Part shown: in pieces, positions 1 to 5,350 of the stretch
Position numbering within the stretch: the first letter of the stretch is position 1
Layout: each line of letters starts with the position of its first letter
DNA from: Puniceicoccales bacterium
GTDB lineage: Bacteria > Verrucomicrobiota > Verrucomicrobiia > Opitutales > LL51
Direction: 5' to 3'
Length of the DNA: 6,133 bases
NCBI GenBank assembly: GCA_031266235.1
Contig: JAISBJ010000011.1
Span: 1-6,133, forward strand
Notes under the pieces: model-generated
Databases searched by the model: none
What the model saw: only the letters and a program-made list of their open reading frames with translations
What the model was told of the DNA's origin: nothing
Translations under genes and position numbers: made by a program

Positions 1-277
1 TAAACTCGCCTTTTGTACTCCTCGCCATCGCACTTTTCACCGCCCTAATTCACCAATATTTTTCTCCAAAAAATCGTAAATATTAGCCAAAAATTCTCAA
101 ATTTATATCATTTTTTTAGCGAAAATATTAGCTAAACTCGCCCTTTGTGCTCCTCGCCACCGCATTTTTTACCGCCATAATTCACAAATATTTTTCTCCA
201 AAAATCGGAAATTTAAACCATAAATTTTAATAAAAAATTACCCAAATCTTCGTCATTTTTTTAGCGAAAATATTAGC
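1..277. repeat. Two diverged tandem copies of a 132-145-bp repeat at the hppA 3' end
   Basis: Copy 1 is 1-132 and copy 2 is 133-277; both begin TAAACTCGCC on the plus strand. The first roughly 80 bases align with about eight substitutions and a one-base indel. The middle part differs and is about 14 bases longer in copy 2. The last part is a perfect 30-bp match, 108-137 against 253-282. Because 278-282 repeats TAAAC again, and bases 1-5 are also TAAAC, the array probably continues left of the window. The right-hand end overlaps the last two sense codons and stop codon of hppA, so copy 1 carries a duplicate of the hppA tail. Each copy has an internal direct repeat CTCGCC (5-10 and 21-26; 137-142 and 153-158). 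No recognised gene lies here. Origin and function are unknown. Confidence 0.85.
115..136. repeat. Inverted repeat (6-bp stem, 10-base loop) in repeat copy 1
   Basis: TTTAGC at 115-120 pairs with GCTAAA at 131-136 around a 10-base AT-rich loop. The identical structure recurs at 260-281. Read on the minus strand the stem is followed by A residues rather than a T run, so it does not have the form of an intrinsic terminator for hppA. Role unknown. Confidence 0.6.
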
Positions 278-281
278 TAAA
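260..281. repeat. Inverted repeat enclosing the hppA stop codon
   Basis: This is the second copy of the TTTAGC/GCTAAA stem (260-265 with 276-281). The hppA stop codon, TAA on the minus strand at 273-275, lies in the loop. The stem is AT-rich and weak and is not followed by a T tract in the direction of hppA transcription. It could be a weak 3' mRNA structure, or simply a by-product of the tandem repeat. Confidence 0.55.
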
Positions 282-2465
282 CGTAATCGTAACGCCAACG
301 ACGATGAGGGATACGATGGACATCAATTTTATCAAAATATTCAAACTGGGGCCAGCCGTGTCCTTAAAAGGATCGCCAACCGTGTCGCCAATCACCGCCG
401 CCTTGTGCGACTCCGAGCCCTTGCCGCCCATCGCCCCTTCCTCAATGTACTTCTTCGCATTGTCCCAGGCTCCACCAGAATTCGCCATGAATATCGCCAA
501 CACAAACCCGGACGATAGCGCGCCCCCCAGGAGCCCGACGACGCCCGCTACGCCCAGTAATATGCCAATAATAACGGGGAAAATCACCGCAATCACCGAC
601 GGCATCAGCATCTCCCGCTGCGCCGCCCGCGTCGAAATTTTTACACACCTGGCATAGTCGGGCACCGCTTTGTTCTCCATTATGCCCGCAATCTCCCGAA
701 ATTGCCGCCGCACTTCATTAATCATACTCGCCGCCGCTCGCCCAACGGCATTGATCGATAGCCCGCAAAATAAAAAGGATAGCATCGCCCCAATGAAAAG
801 TCCCATCAAAACTTTCGGATTGAGCAGGTGAATTTGGTAGTAATTGATGATGTCGCCCAACGTAAGTGCCCCAACTGAAATACTGGTGCCGTTCAAAATG
901 ATAAATTCTTTCCCCATATTCAATAGGCTCCCCTTGATCGCACCCATGTACGAAGCCAGTAGAGCTAAGGCCGTCAACGCCGCCGAACCAATGGCAAGCC
1001 CCTTCCCCGTCGCCGCCGTCGTGTTACCCAACGCGTCCAACGCATCCGTCCGCTTCCGCACCGCCTCTCCCAATCCACTCATCTCCGCATTGCCACCGGC
1101 ATTGTCCGCAATCGGCCCATAGGCATCCGTCGCCATCGTAATCCCCAGCGTCGATAACATCCCGACCGCCGCTATCGATACGCCGTAAAGCCCCATGATA
1201 ATGTCCCGCTCGCCGCCTAATCCCTGTACGCAGGAAAAAGCTAAAAGCGTAGCCAATACAACCACGATAACCGGCGCCGCCGTCGATAGCATTCCCAGTC
1301 CAATGCCGCCAATAATCACCGTGGCCGGCCCCGTCTGCGCTTGCTTAGCTACGTGGCGCGTCGGGAAATAAGCCTGGGACGTGTAGTACTCCGACACCTT
1401 GCCGATGACCTCGCCCGCCAGTAATCCAATGGCCAATGCCCCCCAAATCCCCCAAAAATTGGGGATGTTGAGGAGATAGAGTAGGGCCAGCGAAGCCAGT
1501 AAAATGCAGACCCCGCTCAACTTAACGCCGTTGCCCAATGACCGCAGCAACGCCCGCGTCGACGCCCCTTCTTCCGTCCGCACCACAAAAATCCCTACGA
1601 TCGATAATATCGCACCGACCGCACCGATCAGTACCGGCAGGAGAATGGCCTTCATCTGCAATTCGCTGGTCCCGCGTACAAACGCCGTCGCCCCTAGCGC
1701 AGCAGCCGCTAAAATGGCTCCGGAATAGGACTCGTAGAGATCCGCGCCCATGCCCGCTACGTCGCCCACGTTATCGCCCACATTGTCGGCAATCGTCGCC
1801 GGATTTCTGGGGTCGTCCTCGGGAATGCCCCGCTCCACCTTGCCCACCAAATCCGCTCCAACATCCGCCGCCTTCGTGAATATGCCGCCGCCAACCCGCG
1901 CAAACAACGCTTGCAACGAAGCTCCGATGGCAAACGTCAGCATCGTTCCCGTAATCACAACCATCCGATCGTTCGGCAACAAAACCGTGCGATCAAACAA
2001 ATTCAACACCAAAAACCAAAAGGAATAGTCCAATAGTGCCAACCCAACCACCGATAAACCCATGACCGCTCCACTGCGAAACGCTACGCGCAAACCGTGA
2101 TTGAGGGATTTCGACGCCGCAAATGCCGCCCGCGAAGAAGCTTCCGTCGCCGTTTTCATGCCGATAAAGCCCGCTAACCCCGATCCAAAACCGGCGGTCC
2201 AAAAGGCAAAGGGTACCCACTCACTCTGCAAATGAAATCTATAGGCCAGCAGCGCTAAAAAAATAGCCATCACCATGAAAACAAGCGCCACAATCTTATA
2301 CTGCTGCTTGAGGTAAGCCATCGCGCCATTGCGCACATAGGTGGCGATCTCGATCATCCGATCCGTGCCAGCCGGCTCCCCCTTCATCATTCGAAAAAAA
2401 TGCGCCGCCACCCATAACACACTCACGCCAGACAGCGGCACTAACCAAAAATATGCTGGTATCAT
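273..2465 (-). CDS. hppA: Membrane-bound ion-pumping pyrophosphatase, K+-dependent type
   Basis: This inner-membrane pump hydrolyses pyrophosphate to phosphate and uses the energy to move H+ and/or Na+ out of the cytoplasm. At 730 residues it has the family's usual bacterial length, with about 16 hydrophobic segments. The first substrate loop is intact (residues 198-247: DVGADLVGK, EDDPRNP, DNVGDNVGD). So are the second (D447, DN at 454-455, N459) and the last (GDTVGDPFKD at 693-702), which supply the Mg- and pyrophosphate-binding acids and lysines. GNTTAATGKG at 480-489 has Ala484 and Gly487 where K+-independent enzymes carry Lys and Thr, so K+ dependence is predicted. E245 follows D242 in the ADLYES motif, as in Na+-transporting and related K+-dependent enzymes; the ion pumped cannot be settled by eye. 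The ATG start is supported because residues 4-26 form the expected first helix. There is no clear Shine-Dalgarno. It is the last gene of the minus-strand group, and its stop lies in a tandem repeat. Confidence 0.97.
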   Translation of the reverse strand: MIPAYFWLVPLSGVSVLWVAAHFFRMMKGEPAGTDRMIEIATYVRNGAMAYLKQQYKIVALVFMVMAIFLALLAYRFHLQSEWVPFAFWTAGFGSGLAGFIGMKTATEASSRAAFAASKSLNHGLRVAFRSGAVMGLSVVGLALLDYSFWFLVLNLFDRTVLLPNDRMVVITGTMLTFAIGASLQALFARVGGGIFTKAADVGADLVGKVERGIPEDDPRNPATIADNVGDNVGDVAGMGADLYESYSGAILAAAALGATAFVRGTSELQMKAILLPVLIGAVGAILSIVGIFVVRTEEGASTRALLRSLGNGVKLSGVCILLASLALLYLLNIPNFWGIWGALAIGLLAGEVIGKVSEYYTSQAYFPTRHVAKQAQTGPATVIIGGIGLGMLSTAAPVIVVVLATLLAFSCVQGLGGERDIIMGLYGVSIAAVGMLSTLGITMATDAYGPIADNAGGNAEMSGLGEAVRKRTDALDALGNTTAATGKGLAIGSAALTALALLASYMGAIKGSLLNMGKEFIILNGTSISVGALTLGDIINYYQIHLLNPKVLMGLFIGAMLSFLFCGLSINAVGRAAASMINEVRRQFREIAGIMENKAVPDYARCVKISTRAAQREMLMPSVIAVIFPVIIGILLGVAGVVGLLGGALSSGFVLAIFMANSGGAWDNAKKYIEEGAMGGKGSESHKAAVIGDTVGDPFKDTAGPSLNILIKLMSIVSLIVVGVTITFS

Positions 2466-2496
2466 AAAATTAAAAATCTAATTAAAAACAGGTTTT

Positions 2497-2634
2497 TCAA
2501 GTGTAAATATAAGTTTTGCTATAATTTTCCCAGACGGCACCGCCGCCGCCACATTTCATATTAAATGATGCTCCATTCTCCATTTTTTTGTTGACTTTCT
2601 TCAAAATATCTTTTTGGAAACGAATTTTACTCAC
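2497..2634 (-). CDS. Possible small protein (45 aa) between yebC and hppA, unrecognised
   Basis: An open frame starts with GTG at 2634, overlaps the last eight bases of yebC and ends with TGA at 2497, leaving 31 bases before hppA. The predicted peptide has a lysine-rich N-terminal half (KIRFQKDILKKVNKKMENG, residues 3-21) that could form a basic amphipathic helix. The C-terminal half contains KCGGGG (27-32) and an aromatic end (VWENYSKTYIYT, 34-45). About three quarters of codons start with a purine, which is typical of real coding sequence, and the rest of this spacer would otherwise be unusually GC-rich around 2535-2550. In-frame ATG codons at 2583 and 2559 are alternative starts giving 28 or 20 residues. 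No good Shine-Dalgarno precedes GTG, so translation would rely on coupling to yebC. I recognise no family, and a chance frame is quite possible. Confidence 0.4.
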   Translation of the reverse strand: MSKIRFQKDILKKVNKKMENGASFNMKCGGGGAVWENYSKTYIYT

Positions 2635-3382
2635 TTTCAATTTTTTTCATCATCTCATCGGAAATTTCGTAATTCGCAAAAACATTTTTTACATCTTCTA
2701 AATCCTCCAGGCGCTCCACCATGCGCAAAATTTTCCGCGCCGTGTCCTCGTCGCCGATGGTCACCGTGTTATTGGGAATGTACGCCAGCTCCGACGAATC
2801 CGCTTCCACGCCAGCCCTCTCCAGTGCCTGCGCAATGGCATCGTAGTCCGCTATGGCGCATAAAACCTCAAAATATTCCTCCTCCGTCCTAATGTCTTCG
2901 GCGCCATTTTCCAGGACCACTTCCATCAGCTTGTCCTCCGAAATTTTGTTGCGATCGATGATAAATTGCCCCTTGCGCTGGAAACTGAAGGCCAAAGCGC
3001 CGGCCCCAGCTAAATTCCCGCCGCATTTCCCAAAGGTACTGCGCACTTCCGAAACGGTGCGATTTTTGTTGTCCGTCGTCACCTCGACGATCATCCCAAC
3101 GCCAGCCGGCCCATAGCCCTCGTAAATGAGCTCCTCGATCACGACGCCGGGGATCTCGCCCGTCCCCTTCTGAATCGCCTTTTTGACGTTATCCGCCGGC
3201 ATATTCGCCGCCTTAGCCTTCTGAATTACCGTGCGCAAACGCGGATTAAACTCCGGATCCTTCCCCCCATCGCGGACGGCAATCGTAATCTCTTTGCTCA
3301 AAAGACTAAACATTTTCCCACGCTTCGCATCGACCGCCGCCTTGCGCCGCTTCGTCGTCGCCCATTTACTATGCCCTGACAT
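2627..3382 (-). CDS. yebC: YebC/TACO1-family translation factor
   Basis: This is a cytoplasmic protein of 251 residues, the normal length for the family. YebC proteins were long annotated as transcriptional regulators. Later work on YebC and mitochondrial TACO1 points to a ribosome-associated role that relieves stalling at difficult sequences such as proline runs. The N-terminal signature is intact: GHSKW at 3-7, KRGK at 20-23, NPRLR at 46-50 and KAKAANMP at 55-62. The middle domain has YEGYGP at 87-92, DNKNRT at 104-109 and VRSTFGKCGGNL at 113-124. The acidic C-terminal helix ends with RLEDLEDVKNVFANYE at 224-239. The ATG is well placed after a strong AGGAGG. It sits nine bases after yidC, so the two are almost certainly co-transcribed and probably translationally coupled. 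Assignment to YebC is secure; the exact molecular role comes from homologues. Confidence 0.97.
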   Translation of the reverse strand: MSGHSKWATTKRRKAAVDAKRGKMFSLLSKEITIAVRDGGKDPEFNPRLRTVIQKAKAANMPADNVKKAIQKGTGEIPGVVIEELIYEGYGPAGVGMIVEVTTDNKNRTVSEVRSTFGKCGGNLAGAGALAFSFQRKGQFIIDRNKISEDKLMEVVLENGAEDIRTEEEYFEVLCAIADYDAIAQALERAGVEADSSELAYIPNNTVTIGDEDTARKILRMVERLEDLEDVKNVFANYEISDEMMKKIESE

Positions 3383-3386
3383 CTGT

Positions 3387-3392
3387 TCCTCC
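3387..3392 (-). promoter_or_regulatory. Ribosome-binding site of yebC, overlapping the yidC stop codon
   Basis: The plus-strand TCCTCC reads AGGAGG on the minus strand, four bases upstream of the yebC ATG. Its first base is also the first-strand position of the TAG stop of yidC (3392-3394). It is the only strong Shine-Dalgarno in the window, and it fixes the yebC start. Ribosomes finishing yidC would end on this site, which favours translational coupling. Confidence 0.85.
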
Positions 3393-5131
3393 TATTTTTT
3401 CTTCTTTTTTACAATTTTTTCCGAATCGTCGATTAAGAGTGCTTCGTCGTCCTTCCTATTAAGAATAATTTGCTGGGCAATCGTCAACAAATTTTGTATC
3501 GTCCAGTACAAAACGAGCGCCGAAGGGAAGTTGTAACAGAAAACAAGGCACAAAAGCGGCATCAATTTGAAGACCCATTTTTGCGCACCGTCGGCGGAAG
3601 GCATGGGCATCACCCGCATCTGCCATAGCATCGACGCGCTCATCAGCAGCGGCAGCAGGTTGACGGGGAACGAACCGAGCCGAAAAATCGTGTCCGGGAG
3701 CGATAAAACTCCGATCCACAGAAAGGGCGCAAAACGCATATCGGCCGTTGTCTTCAGCATGAAATATAGCCCCAAAAAAATGGGCAGCTGAATAAATATT
3801 GGTAAACAACCCGCCGCTGGATTGACACGATTTTCACGAAATAATTTCAGCGTCTCCGCCTGCAATTTCTGCGGATTCTCCCGATATTTTTCCTTGATTT
3901 TTTTCAGCGGCTCCTGCAACCGCGCCATTTTACGCGAAGAACGGACCTGCGCCGTCGTCAGCGGCCAAAGTAAAAATTTTACAATAATAGTCAAAATAAT
4001 GATCGTCAGCCCCCAATTTCCCACCAGAGCGTAAATGCCTTTCATGAGGAGGAAAAGGAGTTTGCTGATGAAGCCGAAAAAGCCGAATTGCATGACGAGA
4101 TCCTGATCTTGGCCCAGGCGGTCGAGCAGGACGTAATCCTTCGGGCCCACGTAGAAATCGCCCTCCAAAACCTTCGTTTCCCCAGGATTGATGCGCCCTA
4201 GCGGGAATCGGATACTCCCGACGACGCTGTCATTCATCCGCTCGGAAGAGGCATCGAAGACCTCGTTGGGCAGCGCCACGAAGCCATTGCCGGGGACTTT
4301 CGGTGTAAAAACTCCCGTAAAAAATTGGTTCTTTACCGCCCCCCAAACAACTTTATCATCGCCCATAATCCGATTTTTCGCGGGCGCCTTCCCCATCCCG
4401 AGAAAACCGCTTTTGGCTCGGAAATCGTTCACAGCAATGAAATGCGCCTTTTTGCCGTCGTAGTACCCGAAATTGAGGTAGTCGCCCAAAACATCGCTCG
4501 CCGTAGGCGGAAAACTGCCCAACCCAACGAAAATATCGCCCAAATCATAGGCCTTTTCCGTCCCATTTACGCAGCGCAATTGCGTAGCCAAAATATAGGG
4601 CATATCCCCCTCAGCCAACCGATATTCGCGCTCCACGACGATGCCGCTCTGCATCTCCTTGCGAAAGATCACACGCTGCGCCGTTTGGCTAGAAATTTCG
4701 TAATTGGCCAGTAATAATTTTTCGGCGGATCCGAAGGCCAAAACGAGGGACGGCAAAGGCATATTTTCATTGAAAATAAAGCGTTTTTCCTGGCCTCGAA
4801 CCGCGGGATATTTTTTCAGCGCAATGTCCTGAATCCCCGCTCCTATCGTACTCAAACGGACACTCATCGCCTCATTTTCGAGGGTCACGAAACGCTGTCC
4901 GTCGAAGGTGTAATCGGCGGGTTTTTCCGCTGAAGTTTCCCGAATTTCGGCGCCAATATCGCCAATGGAATGCGGTAAAATATCGCCCAGAGGATGGGCT
5001 TTGGTGCCTTCCGGAATGCTCTCCGTTTGGGTTGCGGCGGTCCCTTTAGGCGATAGCGCGCTCTGTTTAATCATGAGCCCAAAGGCCACGCAAAGGCAAA
5101 TGACTCCGATAAAAAGGCTCTTTTTGTCCAT
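3392..5131 (-). CDS. yidC: Membrane protein insertase YidC
   Basis: YidC inserts and folds inner-membrane proteins, alone or with the Sec translocon. Starting at ATG 5131 the protein has 579 residues. It begins MDKKSLF with a membrane anchor at about 5-21, then a low-complexity linker and a periplasmic P1 domain to about residue 330, as in Gram-negative YidC. The conserved Oxa1/YidC core follows. It has paired hydrophobic helices at about 349-392, then a basic cytoplasmic hairpin (RSSRKMARLQ near 397-406) that includes candidates for the hydrophilic-groove arginine. Next come NPAAGCLPIFIQLPIFLGLY near 437-456 and the final FPSALVLYWTIQNLL near 535-549. The tail ends in five lysines, resembling ribosome-binding basic tails of other YidC/Oxa1 proteins. 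An in-frame GTG at 5149 would add six residues, but MDKK is the usual family start; neither has a clear Shine-Dalgarno. The familiar upstream rpmH-rnpA pair is absent here. Confidence 0.96.
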   Translation of the reverse strand: MDKKSLFIGVICLCVAFGLMIKQSALSPKGTAATQTESIPEGTKAHPLGDILPHSIGDIGAEIRETSAEKPADYTFDGQRFVTLENEAMSVRLSTIGAGIQDIALKKYPAVRGQEKRFIFNENMPLPSLVLAFGSAEKLLLANYEISSQTAQRVIFRKEMQSGIVVEREYRLAEGDMPYILATQLRCVNGTEKAYDLGDIFVGLGSFPPTASDVLGDYLNFGYYDGKKAHFIAVNDFRAKSGFLGMGKAPAKNRIMGDDKVVWGAVKNQFFTGVFTPKVPGNGFVALPNEVFDASSERMNDSVVGSIRFPLGRINPGETKVLEGDFYVGPKDYVLLDRLGQDQDLVMQFGFFGFISKLLFLLMKGIYALVGNWGLTIIILTIIVKFLLWPLTTAQVRSSRKMARLQEPLKKIKEKYRENPQKLQAETLKLFRENRVNPAAGCLPIFIQLPIFLGLYFMLKTTADMRFAPFLWIGVLSLPDTIFRLGSFPVNLLPLLMSASMLWQMRVMPMPSADGAQKWVFKLMPLLCLVFCYNFPSALVLYWTIQNLLTIAQQIILNRKDDEALLIDDSEKIVKKKKK

Positions 5132-5205
5132 AGGCGATGCCGCTACCACTGCAGATCGCTAAAATATTGCAAGCTATTTGTCTCGCCCAGCTACGAGAAC
5201 TGCTC

Positions 5206-5218
5206 CGGAATTATTCCG
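5206..5218. repeat. 13-bp inverted repeat in the divergent promoter region
   Basis: CGGAATTATTCCG is a perfect palindrome around a single central T. It lies upstream of the ankyrin gene's candidate -35 box and within the yidC leader region. This position would suit an operator shared by the two divergent genes, or a short RNA hairpin, but no binding protein can be named from the sequence. Confidence 0.45.
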
Positions 5219-5258
5219 CAAAAAATTTCAGTTTTTTTAAAAAAATTTGAATAATTCA

Positions 5259-5286
5259 TTGACAAATTAATCATAATCATTAAACA
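5259..5286 (+). promoter_or_regulatory. Candidate sigma-70-type promoter of the ankyrin gene
   Basis: A perfect TTGACA at 5259-5264 is followed after 16 bases by TAAACA at 5281-5286, a poor -10 match (three of six). Upstream, 5221-5258 is almost entirely A and T, including T7A7, as an UP element would be. An alternative pairing is TTGAAT 5247-5252 with CATAAT 5272-5277, with a long 19-base spacer. The -35 box is convincing; the -10 is not. Confidence 0.35.
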
Positions 5287-5313
5287 TATTGGCGTACTTA
5301 TGGTGAGTACATT

Positions 5314-5339
5314 TTAACAATTGAAATTAACAATTAAAA
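5314..5339 (+). repeat. Two tandem 13-bp direct repeats just upstream of the ankyrin start
   Basis: TTAACAATTGAAA (5314-5326) is followed directly by TTAACAATTAAAA (5327-5339), with one mismatch. They lie in the untranslated leader 12 to 37 bases before the ATG, where a Shine-Dalgarno would be expected but none is seen. They could be a regulator-binding pair, a slippage product, or an unstructured A-rich leader aiding ribosome entry. Confidence 0.5.
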
Positions 5340-5350
5340 AAGAAAAATAT

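Larger units (their letters stand above)
5132..5350. other. Divergent intergenic region between yidC and the ankyrin gene
   Basis: This AT-rich stretch must hold the start signals for yidC (leftward) and the ankyrin gene (rightward). Seen in it are a TTGACA-type -35 box, a T7A7 tract at 5232-5245, an inverted repeat at 5206-5218, a weaker stem (TCTCG 5181-5185 with CGAGA 5194-5198) and a 13-bp direct repeat near the ankyrin start. I found no convincing promoter for yidC and no structural RNA. The part at about 5157-5187 resembles the repeat at the left end of the window. Confidence 0.6.

Noticed and set aside
253..282. Intrinsic terminator for hppA
   Set aside because: A stem exists, but on the transcribed strand it is followed by A residues, not T, and the stem is weak and encloses the stop codon.
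304..657. Open frame of 117 codons on the plus strand
   Set aside because: It is antisense to the conserved C-terminal part of hppA, and proline/alanine-rich as expected from its complement.
2532..2550. GC-rich hairpin (CGGC/GCCG) as a terminator between yebC and hppA
   Set aside because: The stem is only four pairs with no T tract after it on either strand; the sequence is better explained as glycine codons of the possible small gene.
4325..4714. Open frame of 129 codons on the plus strand
   Set aside because: It lies wholly within yidC on the opposite strand, has no recognisable motif, and yidC is certain.
5132..5149. GTG at 5149 as the yidC start
   Set aside because: The six extra residues lie outside the family's normal MDKK-type start, and no Shine-Dalgarno supports the GTG.
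5191..5280. A 29-codon minus-strand frame (starting MIMINLSMNY) in the yidC leader
   Set aside because: It is AT-rich, has no ribosome-binding site and covers the candidate ankyrin promoter. The composition looks like chance in AT-rich spacer.
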